Below are positions 1 to 8,020 of a stretch of 64,000 nucleotides of DNA, in pieces; positions within the stretch are counted from its first letter, which is position 1, and each line of letters starts with the position of its first letter. The notes beneath the pieces are model-generated. The model ran no database searches. It was given only the letters and a program-made list of their open reading frames with translations, and was not told the origin of the DNA. This DNA is from Amycolatopsis acidiphila. GTDB lineage: Bacteria > Actinomycetota > Actinomycetes > Mycobacteriales > Pseudonocardiaceae. The stretch spans positions 4,960,001 to 5,024,000 of the forward strand of contig NZ_CP090063.1 in NCBI RefSeq assembly GCF_021391495.1, written 5' to 3'. Both the position numbers and the translations under genes were made by a program.

Positions 1-2
1 TG

Positions 3-431
3 GCGCTGCCGCACCTGATCGAGCGCGGCAAGGCCGGCCACCACGGCAACATCATCGCGACCAGCTCGATGGCGGCGCTGCTCGGCATGGGCAACGGCAC
101 CGGCGGCGACGACGCGTACGGGACGGCCAAGCTGGCGGTGATCGGCCTGGTCAAGCAGTACGCCAACTACCTCGCCCAGTACCACGTGCGGGTCAACGGC
201 GTGGCGCCGACCAACTGCGCGACGCCGATGGTGACCGAGAACCCCGAGCTGTTCAACGTGATGGGCGCCTACCCGAACCTCGCGAACGCGATGCAGACGC
301 TGCTGCCGGACGTGCCGATGATCGAGCCGCGCGACGTCAGCGAGGCGATGCTGTTCCTGCTGTCGGACTCCGGCCGCTACTTCACCGGCAGTGTTCTCAA
401 CGTGGACGCCGGGATGGCCGTACGCCGCTGA
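3..431 (+). CDS. SDR family oxidoreductase, mycofactocin-coupled type, C-terminal part
   Basis: The reading frame is open from the left edge of the window, so the start and the Rossmann glycine motif are missing; 142 residues remain. They carry the catalytic Ser region (IIATSSM), the Tyr-x-x-x-Lys pair in AYGTAKLAV, the strand HVRVNGVAPTN, and a C-terminal GRYFTGSVLNVDAG motif. The phrase RVNxVxPTNxxTPM is typical of the mycofactocin-associated SDR subgroup, whose members hold NAD(H) tightly and oxidise alcohols. It converges on the crotonase at 458 with only 26 bases between them. The family is clear; mycofactocin dependence is inference from the motif. Confidence 0.8.
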   Translation, partial: ALPHLIERGKAGHHGNIIATSSMAALLGMGNGTGGDDAYGTAKLAVIGLVKQYANYLAQYHVRVNGVAPTNCATPMVTENPELFNVMGAYPNLANAMQTLLPDVPMIEPRDVSEAMLFLLSDSGRYFTGSVLNVDAGMAVRR

Positions 432-457
432 ACCCGGCCGGGCGCACCGGCGCGCGA

Positions 458-1438
458 TCACCGTTCGATGGCGTCGACCAGACCCCATCGAACGGCGGTG
501 GCGGCGTCGAGTGCCCGTCCGGACAGCGCCAGGTAGAGGGTGCGCCAGCGGCCGATGCGGCGGGGAAGGCTGACGGTGCCGCCCGCCCCCGGGACGAGAC
601 CCATGCCGACTTCCGGCAGCCGGAAGGTCGCGTCCGGGTGGGCGGTCACCGTCCCGGCGAAGGCGGGAAGCTCCACTCCCGCCCCGACGCAGCTGCCCTG
701 CAGCCGGACCTCGACCCGGTCGGCCAGCTGGTGCAGCAGGCGGCCGGCGCCACCGCGGGTGCGGACGAAGTGGGCGGTCGCCAGGTCCGGCGTCGTCCCG
801 AACTCGTCGAGGTCACCGCCTGCCGAGAACACCGGGCCCGCGCCCCGCAGGAGCACTCGGTCGACCGTCTCGTCGAGCACGGCCAGCCGGAGCGCGTCGA
901 CGAGCGCGTCCCGGACCTCGCGGCCGTAGGCGTTGCGCCGTTCAGGCCGGTTGAGGGTGATCTCCAGCAGCCCACCCGCCCGCTCGACGAGCACCGGATC
1001 GCGGGCCGGCGGCGGCAGCGGCCGCGGACCACGCTTGATGAGCCAGCGCTTGAACTCGGGCCCGCCCAGCAGCGTCGAGTACGCGAAGGACTCGACATCG
1101 AGCGCCGCGGGCACCGGGAGCCCGTCCGCGCGCAGTACCTGGGCCAGCACCAGCGCGGCCCGCGGGTTCGCCTCGGCGGCGGCCTGGAGCAGCTCGGCGT
1201 CGGCGACCGGATCGGCGGAACGGACGGAATGGACGTCGTCGGCGGCGTCGAGCGGTACCAGGGTCAGGTCCAGTGCCGCGGCCCGCTCCCGGCTCGTCGC
1301 CGCCGGCTCCCCGGTCCCGACGCCGACGCGGATGCGGTCGCTCGGGGGCATCGCCTCGGCGGGCGCGTCGAGATCGACGAGCAGCAACGGATCGGCGGGC
1401 CGGCCGTCGCCGTCGAGCACCACTTCGTCGAATTCCAT
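458..1438 (-). CDS. enoyl-CoA hydratase/isomerase family protein (crotonase)
   Basis: This 326-residue protein carries a crotonase fold in its C-terminal two thirds. An extra N-terminal part of about 150 residues lacks a recognisable motif and makes it longer than the usual 255-270 residues. Crotonase signatures are ITLNRPERRNAYG, the oxyanion segment FSAGGDLDEF, and GSCVGAGVELPAF followed by RLPEVGMGLVPGAGGT. Both Glu positions used by hydratases appear to be present (GVELP and LPEVG). It is the last gene of a six-gene leftward operon and starts 7 bases after the amidohydrolase stop. It likely hydrates or isomerises the enoyl-CoA made by the dehydrogenase at the operon head; the substrate is unknown. 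Confidence 0.8.
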   Translation of the reverse strand: MEFDEVVLDGDGRPADPLLLVDLDAPAEAMPPSDRIRVGVGTGEPAATSRERAAALDLTLVPLDAADDVHSVRSADPVADAELLQAAAEANPRAALVLAQVLRADGLPVPAALDVESFAYSTLLGGPEFKRWLIKRGPRPLPPPARDPVLVERAGGLLEITLNRPERRNAYGREVRDALVDALRLAVLDETVDRVLLRGAGPVFSAGGDLDEFGTTPDLATAHFVRTRGGAGRLLHQLADRVEVRLQGSCVGAGVELPAFAGTVTAHPDATFRLPEVGMGLVPGAGGTVSLPRRIGRWRTLYLALSGRALDAATAVRWGLVDAIER

Positions 1439-1445
1439 AGCGGCG

Positions 1446-2813
1446 TCAGTCTATCCCGTCACCGCCGGCACCATGATCGGTGTCCCGAGTGGACAGTCCG
1501 GACCGGTACGCGACGACGCCCGCGCAGATGGTGGCCGCGACCTGGCGGGCGTCGGGCGCGGACAGTGCCCGCGCGAGCGGAACGTGCAGCAGGCACAGGT
1601 CGGCGGGCGCACCGGCGACGACGCGGCGGGGTGGTCCGCCCGGATCGGTCAGTGGTGCCAGCAGCCCGTCCAGCACCGTTCGGGCGGGCACCCGCTCCCC
1701 CGGCGTCAGGTCCCGCCGGATGGCGGCGGCGATGACCGACCACGGGTCTGGACTCGCGAAAGGCGCGTCGCTGCTGGGCGCCACCGGCACTCCGGCCTCG
1801 ATCAGGCTCGCGTAGCGGTACAGGTCCGCGTGGTCGGCGGCCGGGACGTCGCGCCGGTACTGGTCCCGCCGTTCGATGACGAACCCGGGCTGGGTCACCA
1901 CCACCAGCCCGAGCCCGGCCAGCAGCGGGATGGTGTCCCGCCCGATCAGCGCGCCGTGCTCGATCCGGTCACCGGGCAGCGTCCCGGTCTCGGCCAGCAC
2001 CGACAGGGTGATGACGAGGGATTCGCGCGTCACGGCGTGGACCGCGACCGGCCGGCCGGACTTGTGGGCCCCGGCGATCTCCCGCCGCAGCGCGTCCCAG
2101 TCCGGCGGCTCGTGGTCGGCGGGAAGGATCTTGTGCGGCCCGATCGTGACCCCGGCGCGCACCGGTGCGTCCCGCGGCGCGCCGAGCAGGTGCAGCCGCT
2201 GCGGCAGATCCGCACGAGTCAGCAGGCCGACGGTGTCCGGGGACAGGTTCGGCGTGGCGTCGGTGACGCCGGTGACCCCGAACGACGCCAGCAACCGCCC
2301 CACCGCGGCAAGGTCAGGCGGGTCACCCGGCCGGTCACGCAGCCGCGCGTCCGCCCGCCACAGCCGGCCGTCCGGGAACTCCGCGAGCAGTCCCAGTTCG
2401 GTCAGCGCGGGGGTGTTGAGCACCCACAGCGCACCGCCCCGATGCTGCAGCCGCACCGGGCGGTCCGCCACCAGGCTGTCGAGCATCCGCCGGTCGGGTA
2501 CTCCGGCCACGCTCTCGTGGTAGCCGATCCCGCGCACCCGGCAGCCCGGCGCTGCCCGCAGCGCCCGCGCCAGCCCGTCGAGGTCGGTGACCTCGGGCGG
2601 CCCGCAGCGCACGGACGCGGCGGCCGCCGCGAGCGACAACAGGTGCAGGTGATGATCGTGCAAACCGGGCAGCAGCGCCCCGCCCCGCGCGTCGAGCTCC
2701 CGCTCGCCGGGCTCCGGGCGCAGGTCGCCGAGTCCGGCGACAACCTCGCCCCGCACCCGGACATCGACGACGCGCCCCTCGACCTCCGCCCCGCGGATGA
2801 GCACACCTGTCAT
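1446..2813 (-). CDS. amidohydrolase family protein (YtcJ-like, Amidohydro_3)
   Basis: This is a 455-residue metal-dependent hydrolase. A short N-terminal beta-sandwich (VLIRGAEVEGRVVDVRVRG) precedes the metal-binding LPGLHDHHLHLL motif at about residue 55. Later come the HAVTRES and RIEHGALI histidine strands, and APSSDAPFASPDPW, which supplies the conserved Asp late in the barrel. This order matches the Amidohydrolase_3 group, which hydrolyses amide or cyclic C-N and C-O bonds. The ATG start overlaps the stop of the upstream CoA transferase in an ATGA tetranucleotide, so translation is probably coupled. In this operon it might open a ring or cleave an amide or lactone; that is inference. Confidence 0.8.
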   Translation of the reverse strand: MTGVLIRGAEVEGRVVDVRVRGEVVAGLGDLRPEPGERELDARGGALLPGLHDHHLHLLSLAAAAASVRCGPPEVTDLDGLARALRAAPGCRVRGIGYHESVAGVPDRRMLDSLVADRPVRLQHRGGALWVLNTPALTELGLLAEFPDGRLWRADARLRDRPGDPPDLAAVGRLLASFGVTGVTDATPNLSPDTVGLLTRADLPQRLHLLGAPRDAPVRAGVTIGPHKILPADHEPPDWDALRREIAGAHKSGRPVAVHAVTRESLVITLSVLAETGTLPGDRIEHGALIGRDTIPLLAGLGLVVVTQPGFVIERRDQYRRDVPAADHADLYRYASLIEAGVPVAPSSDAPFASPDPWSVIAAAIRRDLTPGERVPARTVLDGLLAPLTDPGGPPRRVVAGAPADLCLLHVPLARALSAPDARQVAATICAGVVAYRSGLSTRDTDHGAGGDGID

Positions 2814-4168
2814 GACAACCCCAGTTCGTCCAGCACGCGGACCGTATCGGCGCCCAGCTCCGGCGCGACCCCGGCGGGGCGCCGCGCTGCCGGGGCGGCC
2901 GGGGCGGGGAGCTCGCCGGCCTCGTCCGGACCGACCAGCGTCGCCGCCACCTGCTCCCGCAACGCGAGGTCGGCCAGCCAGGTGCCGCCCGCCCGCACGC
3001 AGGCAAGCGCCACCAGCGCGGCATTGACCCCGGTCACCGGGTCGGCGATGGCGTCCGCGCACGGTGCCGGCGTCCCGGTCGCCGGGTCGAACGTGAGAAG
3101 GCCTGCGGCCAGCGCGGTGTCGTCGCCGAAGCCGACCGCGTTCGACCACGGACCGGTGCGCCCGTAGGCGGTGATGCTGACCCAGACCTTGTCCCGGGCA
3201 CGGGCGAGCACCTCCTCGGCGTCGATGCCGAGTTGCCGCAACGCCCTCGGCCGGGAGCCTTCGATCACCACGTCGGCGGCCTCGATCAGGCCGGCGAGCA
3301 CGGCGCGGCCGTGGGGGGTGGTGAAATCCAGTGCCACCGCTTCCTGACCGGCGTGCAGGAGGTCGTAGAACGCGCGCGGCCCGCGCCGCGCCCCGTCGGG
3401 CCGGCGCACGCTCTCCACCTTCACCACCCGCGCGCCCGACAGGGTCAGCAGATGCCCGCACAACGGCCCCGCCCACAACGACGACAGGTCGACCACCAAC
3501 GGTCGCGGCACTGGTCGCGTCCCGGGGCGGCCACGGCCGGTCAGCACGAACGGGCGCACCTCGCCCGCCTGCCCCCGGGCGGCCAGCTGCTCGTCGTCCC
3601 CTTTGGACAGACCGGCGGCCGGCAGCCCCAGCAACCGGGCGCGCTGCGCCAACTCGGCCACCGTCCGGCCCGCGACGGCCCGCTCGAGCACCGGGTCCGA
3701 CTCCTCGAGCCAGGCCGGCAGCAGCTCCGTGTCCGACTCGCGTGCCAGGTTCACGCCGAACCACCCGTCGGCGGCGGGCAGCACCTGGAACGCACAGCCG
3801 GCCGAGAACGGCGCGTTCCGCCGCAACCCCGCGACGGCGGCCCGCTCCGACAACACCCCCGCGCCGGGCAGGCGCACCGCACGTCCGGCCAACAGCCCGA
3901 TCGCCAGCAGCGCGCCACGCACCGCGCTGGCCGCCTGCCCCGGCGGCAGCAGCGGCGGCCCGTCCCGCCGCCCGGTCAACGCCATCGCGCCCGAGGCCGC
4001 CCAGTCCGCCTCCGACTCCACGTTGGACGCCACCGACTCCACGTCGGCACCCAGCCACCGCAACATCCGTGCGGCATGCCATGCCGCCGCCGCCGAGCCG
4101 GGCACCACCAACCGCGACCCGCACAACGGCAGCCGCCACTCACCATCCACGCCGCCATGATCCGGCAC
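2810..4168 (-). CDS. CaiB/BaiF family (class III) CoA transferase, atypical N-terminal half
   Basis: This 452-residue protein has a well conserved CaiB/BaiF core from about residue 225 on: PLVVDLSSLWAGPLCGHLL, GARVVKVES, VVIEGSRPRALRQLGID and VSITAYGRTGPW. The first 220 residues look like a degenerate second copy (AAWHAARMLRWLGADVESV), so the protein may be a shortened version of the two-domain transferases seen at 13646 and 32638. The core also stops before the usual small domain, which is unusual. Family members move CoA between carboxylic acids. It starts 6 bases after the kinase gene and is coupled to the amidohydrolase. It may activate the acid degraded by this operon. Confidence 0.75.
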   Translation of the reverse strand: MPDHGGVDGEWRLPLCGSRLVVPGSAAAAWHAARMLRWLGADVESVASNVESEADWAASGAMALTGRRDGPPLLPPGQAASAVRGALLAIGLLAGRAVRLPGAGVLSERAAVAGLRRNAPFSAGCAFQVLPAADGWFGVNLARESDTELLPAWLEESDPVLERAVAGRTVAELAQRARLLGLPAAGLSKGDDEQLAARGQAGEVRPFVLTGRGRPGTRPVPRPLVVDLSSLWAGPLCGHLLTLSGARVVKVESVRRPDGARRGPRAFYDLLHAGQEAVALDFTTPHGRAVLAGLIEAADVVIEGSRPRALRQLGIDAEEVLARARDKVWVSITAYGRTGPWSNAVGFGDDTALAAGLLTFDPATGTPAPCADAIADPVTGVNAALVALACVRAGGTWLADLALREQVAATLVGPDEAGELPAPAAPAARRPAGVAPELGADTVRVLDELGLS

Positions 4169-4174
4169 GCGAGG

Positions 4175-5167
4175 TCAGGACACCAGGGACGCGGCTTCTT
4201 CGAGCAGGACGGGAAGAGCGGGGACCATGCGCGCCATGGAGCCGGTCAGGTCGCCGTTCTTGCGGCCCCGTTTGACCAGCAGCGCCGTCGCCCCGGCCTC
4301 CTTGTACCGGGTGAGGGCGTCGAACCAGCGCATGTCCGGCAGTTCTCTGCCGTAGCTGGCGAGCAGTTCGGCCGCGGTCGGCATCCCGCTCGGCTCGGCC
4401 GACGGCGCGCCCGGATGGTGGGCCTCGTCGGTGAAGAAGGTGAACCACGTCAGGTCGATGCGGGGGTCCCCGACCGACCAGATCTCCCAGTCGATCACGG
4501 CCTCCACCCGCCCGTTCGTGCACAGCGTGTTGCCGAGGCGGTAGTCGCCGTGGTTGACCACCGGCGGAAGCGGTTCCGGCATCGTCTCGTGCAGCAGGCG
4601 GCCGTAGCGCTCGTAGTCGTGCTGCAGATCCGCCGGGACGGTGCTGAACGCGCGAGTCCACCGGTCGATCTCCGCGCCCAGTGTCATCACCGGCTCATCA
4701 CCGAGACCGACGGCGGCGGGGTCGAGGGCGTGGATCGCCGCGAGCACCCCGGCCGCGTCCAGACCGCGGGAACGCACCTGGGGAAACCGCGCCGGGTCGC
4801 GTTCCTCGCTCAGCGCCGGTTCGACGCACTCCCCCAGCACCAGGCCCATCGCGGCGAACGGCGGGACCTCGGGCGGCTCACCGTGATCGGAGAACAGCAC
4901 CGGGGGCACCCGCACCCCCGGCCGGCCGTGCAGTGCCGCCATCAACCGCCCCTGGCGCAGCACATCCCGGTTGCGCACCGGCGCGAGCCCGGGCGGCGCG
5001 ACCTTGAGCACCACCCGTTCCGCCGGCGCGCCGGCGAACTCGGCCACGAACGTCAGGCTCGACGTGCCCCCGGTCAGCGGGGACACCGAGGTCACCGTCG
5101 ACCCTGGCGCCCAGTCCTGGGCGGCGGCGGTGGCCCGCTCCCGCAGCGACTCGGTCAGCCCGGCCAT
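4175..5167 (-). CDS. APH-fold phosphotransferase, LvaA / ACAD10-11 kinase type
   Basis: This is a 330-residue aminoglycoside-phosphotransferase-fold kinase. Visible landmarks are the N-lobe glycine loop LTGGTSSLTF, the lysine in VVLKVAPP, the catalytic loop VNHGDYRLGNTL (His-Gly-Asp, then Asn), and the metal-binding IDWEIWSVGDPRIDL. This subgroup is typically found beside, or fused to, acyl-CoA dehydrogenases. In the Pseudomonas levulinate pathway LvaA phosphorylates 4-hydroxyacyl-CoA, and human ACAD10/11 carry the same domain. Here the dehydrogenase lies two genes upstream in the same operon, with only an SDR between. A role in phosphorylating a hydroxyacyl-CoA is the best inference; antibiotic resistance is unlikely in this context. 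The ATG shares one base with the SDR stop. Confidence 0.8.
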   Translation of the reverse strand: MAGLTESLRERATAAAQDWAPGSTVTSVSPLTGGTSSLTFVAEFAGAPAERVVLKVAPPGLAPVRNRDVLRQGRLMAALHGRPGVRVPPVLFSDHGEPPEVPPFAAMGLVLGECVEPALSEERDPARFPQVRSRGLDAAGVLAAIHALDPAAVGLGDEPVMTLGAEIDRWTRAFSTVPADLQHDYERYGRLLHETMPEPLPPVVNHGDYRLGNTLCTNGRVEAVIDWEIWSVGDPRIDLTWFTFFTDEAHHPGAPSAEPSGMPTAAELLASYGRELPDMRWFDALTRYKEAGATALLVKRGRKNGDLTGSMARMVPALPVLLEEAASLVS

Positions 5168-5913
5168 CAGAACAAGCCTCCGTCCACACGCAACAGCGCG
5201 CCGGTGGTGTAGCTCGATGCCGGGCTGGCCAGGTACAGCGCGCTCGTCACGACCTCTTCCGGATTGCCCGGCCGCCCGAGCGCGCTGCGCGTCCTCCTCC
5301 GGTGCTCCTCCGGCCAGGACCGGGAGATGTCGGTCAGGAACGGCCCGGCCGACAACGTGTTGACCCGTACCTTCGGCCCGTACTCCAGCGCCAGCACCTG
5401 GGTGAGCGCGTTGAGCGCGGCCTTCGCCCCGGCATAGGGACCGAACCGCGGCTGCGGCATCAGCGCGCCGGTGGAGGACACGTTGATGATCGACCCGCCG
5501 TCCCCGGCCGCCATCCGCTCCCCGATGACCGCGCCGAGGCGGAACGGTCCCTTGAAGTTGACGCCGACGACCTTGTCGAACAGCTCCTCCGACGTCTGCG
5601 CCGAAGACGGTGCGAGCGGCGACATCCCGGCGTTGTTCACCAGGATGTCCACCTTCCCGAAGGCGGCATACGCGGCGTCGACCAGCGCGTCGAGCTCGTC
5701 CCAGTGCCCGACGTGACAGGCGACCGGAAGCGCTTTCCGGCCCAGCGCCTCGACTTCGCGGGCCACCTCCCGGCACCCCTCGAGCTTGCGGCTGGTGATC
5801 ACGACATCGGCGCCGGCACGGGCGAAGGCGAGCACCATCTCCCGGCCCAGTCCGCGGCTCCCGCCGGTGACGAGGGCGATCTTGCCGGACAGGTCGAACA
5901 AGGCGGCGCTCAT
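5167..5913 (-). CDS. SDR family oxidoreductase (FabG-like)
   Basis: This is a 248-residue classical short-chain dehydrogenase with all key motifs: TGGSRGLG for cofactor binding, NNAG in the central strand, Ser in INVSSTG, the catalytic YAGAK, and the C-terminal LLRVDGG. It sits between the ACAD10/11-like dehydrogenase (ATGA overlap at its start) and the APH-type kinase (one-base overlap at its end). The levulinate (lva) operon also has a reductase that makes the 4-hydroxyacyl-CoA substrate of the kinase, so reducing a keto group to the hydroxyl that is then phosphorylated is a reasonable guess. Cofactor preference cannot be decided with confidence. Confidence 0.85.
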   Translation of the reverse strand: MSAALFDLSGKIALVTGGSRGLGREMVLAFARAGADVVITSRKLEGCREVAREVEALGRKALPVACHVGHWDELDALVDAAYAAFGKVDILVNNAGMSPLAPSSAQTSEELFDKVVGVNFKGPFRLGAVIGERMAAGDGGSIINVSSTGALMPQPRFGPYAGAKAALNALTQVLALEYGPKVRVNTLSAGPFLTDISRSWPEEHRRRTRSALGRPGNPEEVVTSALYLASPASSYTTGALLRVDGGLF

Positions 5914-7208
5914 GCGAACTCCTTCAGGACGTGGGCGTAGCGCTCCTGGGCGGCGGCCAGCTTCGGCGGAATGTGCTCGCTCGGGAACAGGCCCTCGGCC
6001 GGGCTGTACTGCTTGAGCAGCTGCTTGGCGATCGTCGTCCGGTGCACCTCGGTCGGCCCGTCGGCCAGCGCGAGGGCGGGCACGCTCATCCACATCCCGG
6101 CCAGCGGCGTCTCGTGCGTGGTGCCCAGCGACCCGTGCAGGTGCAGGGCGCGCTGCACGATGTCGTGGTAGACCTTCGCCATCGCGACCTTGCACATCGC
6201 GATCTGGGTCCGCGCCGCGCCGTGCGGCTGCGTGTCGATCACCCACGCCGTGTTGAGCACCAGCAGCCGGTACTGCTGCAGCTCGATCCACGAGTCGGCG
6301 ATGAACGTCTGCACGGCCTGCTTGTCGGCCAGCCGCTGCCCCTGGGTGCGCCGGGACAGCGCCCGCTCGCACATCATGTCGAACGCACGGCGGCATTGAC
6401 CGACGGTGCGCATCGCGTGGTGCACCCGGCCACCGCCGAGGCGCGCCTGCGCCACCGCGAAGCCCTGACCGGGGCCGCCGAGGATCGCGTCGGCGGGCAC
6501 CCGCACCTCGCGGTAGCGGATGTAGCCGTGAATACCCTCATCGAGGTCGTCCCGCTCGGCCATGGTGGCGACGTTGCGCTGGATCTCGATGCCGGGCGTG
6601 TCCGCGGGCACGATGAACATCGACATCCGCTGATGCGGTGCGGCGTCGGGGTCGGTGACGGCCATGACGATCAGGAACTCGGCGAAGCGGGCGTTGGACG
6701 TGAACCACTTCTCACCGTCGATGACCCAGCTGTCCCCGTCGTGCCAGGCCCGGCAGACGAACTCCTTCGGATCCGCCCCGGCCTGCGGCTCGGTCATCGA
6801 GAACGCGGAGACGATGTCGCCGTCCAACAACGGCTCGAGGTAGCGCGCCCGCTGCTCCGCGGTGCCGAACATGGCGAGGATCTCGGCGTTGCCGGTGTCC
6901 GGCGCGGCGGTGCCGAACACCGTCGGCGCCCAGTACGACCGGCCGAGGATCTCGTTCATCAGCGCCAGCTTGAGCTGCCCGTAGCCAGGGCCGCCGAGCT
7001 CCGGGCCGAGGTGGCAGGCCCACAGGCCCTGCGCCTTGACCTTGTCCTGCAACGGTTTCAGGATCGCCCGGGACGCCGCGTTGCCCTTGTCGTAGGGATC
7101 ACCGCCCGCCGGGAACAACAGGTCGAGCGGCTCCACCTCCTCGACGACGAAGCGCGTCATCCAATCCAGCTTCGCCTGGAACTCCGGTTCGGTGCTGAAC
7201 TCCCACAT
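5910..7208 (-). CDS. acyl-CoA dehydrogenase, ACAD10/11 (LvaC) type
   Basis: This 432-residue flavoprotein is the head gene of the operon. It has the FAD/substrate segment FSMTEPQAGADP, WVIDGEKWFTSNA, and the C-terminal RALHLHGSLGTTHETPL and LADGPTEVHRTTIAKQLL. The D-G-P-x-E-V-H sequence in place of the usual E-G-T is characteristic of the ACAD10/11 subgroup, whose members in 4-hydroxy acid pathways eliminate phosphate from 4-phosphoacyl-CoA to give an enoyl-CoA. An APH-type kinase encoded in the same operon supports this role. The ATG at 7208 was chosen because the family similarity begins there. It lies 10 bases after the end of the MarR gene, so it may be co-transcribed with that regulator. 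Confidence 0.85.
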   Translation of the reverse strand: MWEFSTEPEFQAKLDWMTRFVVEEVEPLDLLFPAGGDPYDKGNAASRAILKPLQDKVKAQGLWACHLGPELGGPGYGQLKLALMNEILGRSYWAPTVFGTAAPDTGNAEILAMFGTAEQRARYLEPLLDGDIVSAFSMTEPQAGADPKEFVCRAWHDGDSWVIDGEKWFTSNARFAEFLIVMAVTDPDAAPHQRMSMFIVPADTPGIEIQRNVATMAERDDLDEGIHGYIRYREVRVPADAILGGPGQGFAVAQARLGGGRVHHAMRTVGQCRRAFDMMCERALSRRTQGQRLADKQAVQTFIADSWIELQQYRLLVLNTAWVIDTQPHGAARTQIAMCKVAMAKVYHDIVQRALHLHGSLGTTHETPLAGMWMSVPALALADGPTEVHRTTIAKQLLKQYSPAEGLFPSEHIPPKLAAAQERYAHVLKEFA

Positions 7209-7218
7209 CACGGCCTCC

Positions 7219-7683
7219 TCAACTCGAACGTCGTTGTTCCGCCGCGTCGGCCTCCAACCGGGTCCGCAGCAGCCGCAGCGTCTCGGCCGCGCGCGCGAGC
7301 TCAGCCGGGTCGATCCCCGCGGAGACCCGCGCGGCCCACGGCCGGCTGCGCTCGTGCGCGCGCCGGTGCGCGGCGCGCCCGGCCTCGGTGGGCACCAGCA
7401 GCGGCGCCCGCTTGTGGTCCGGATTGTCCTTCGCGGCAAGGAAACCACGGGCCAGCAACGCATCGGCCAGGCGCTGCACGCTCTGCCTGGTGTGGCCGAG
7501 GCTGCGTCCGATCTGGGGCACGGTGGGCGCCCGCTCGGCGTTCACCACGGCGGTGAGCACGAGCAGCTGCGCACCCGTGAGACCTTCCTCCGCACCGAAG
7601 TCGCCGGTCGCGGCGAGCAGGCGCCCCTGGGTACGCAGCACCTCGTCCACCAGCCGCGGCAGTGGATGCCCGGAAGCAATCAT
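7219..7683 (-). CDS. MarR family transcriptional regulator
   Basis: This is a 154-residue winged-helix regulator. The DNA-binding core is seen in VPQIGRSLGHTRQSVQRLADALLARGFL followed by the wing NPDHKRAPLLVPTEAG (about residues 55-105). Flanking helices would form the dimer interface. MarR proteins usually repress adjacent genes and release DNA on binding a small aromatic or CoA-type ligand. The gene is the first of a leftward run, 10 bases before the ACAD10/11-like gene. A perfect inverted repeat, TTGTCAA-A-TTGACAA, lies 10-24 bases upstream of the start codon, consistent with autoregulation and control of the whole operon. Confidence 0.85.
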   Translation of the reverse strand: MIASGHPLPRLVDEVLRTQGRLLAATGDFGAEEGLTGAQLLVLTAVVNAERAPTVPQIGRSLGHTRQSVQRLADALLARGFLAAKDNPDHKRAPLLVPTEAGRAAHRRAHERSRPWAARVSAGIDPAELARAAETLRLLRTRLEADAAEQRRSS

Positions 7684-7692
7684 GACAGGAGC

Positions 7693-7707
7693 TTGTCAAA
7701 TTGACAA
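7693..7707. promoter_or_regulatory. 15-bp perfect inverted repeat, putative MarR operator
   Basis: TTGTCAA and TTGACAA form perfect 7-bp arms around a single A, directly upstream of the MarR start at 7683. MarR dimers commonly bind such palindromes. The right arm is also a consensus -35 hexamer (TTGACA), so binding could block a rightward promoter as well as the regulator gene. The function is inferred. Confidence 0.6.
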
Positions 7708-7709
7708 CA

Positions 7710-8020
7710 TGCTGTCAATCCTGCCCGTCGAACACCTCGCTGCCGACGATCCGATCCGCGGGCACCACTTCTCCGCCCGCTTGGCCGTGAAGTCGGGGTC
7801 GAGCAGGCGGCGGACGGGCAGGTGCTCGTCCGCCGTCCTTGCGGAAGAAGATGTCGCCCTCCAGCTGCGGCTGCGTGGCGCTGGTGTTCGGAAAGCCCCG
7901 CTCGGCGTCGAGCAGGATCACGCCGTCGTCCTCGCGCTGGTCGAACACCTCGGGCGCGGCCTCCGGAAGGCGACGGCACCCACCGCGACACCCTGGACCC
8001 GGGCGGCCCGTCCGGCCCCT
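7710..8020 (-). pseudogene. degraded coding remnant with a ferredoxin-like segment
   Basis: This stretch between the MarR gene and tesB has no intact gene. On the minus strand one frame reads EAAPEVFDQREDDGVILLD (about 7905-7965), which closely resembles the 3Fe-4S ferredoxin stretch APEVFDQxEDDGxVxLLD that follows the cysteine motif. It has no start, no cysteine cluster and no second half. Further on, the coding character appears to change frame near 7830 (HLPVRRLLDPDFTAKRAEKW in another frame). This looks like a decayed fragment or a fusion of fragments. The reading is tentative, and the part after about 7900 is not recognised. Confidence 0.35.

Noticed and set aside
1446..4139. Continuous 897-codon minus-strand frame joining the amidohydrolase to upstream sequence
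   Set aside because: The first 440 codons are the CoA transferase region read out of frame. The real amidohydrolase begins at the ATG at 2813 overlapping the transferase stop.
4175..5167. Aminoglycoside resistance kinase
   Set aside because: The fold is the same, but the neighbouring ACAD10/11-type dehydrogenase and the operon context fit the acyl-CoA kinase subgroup much better.
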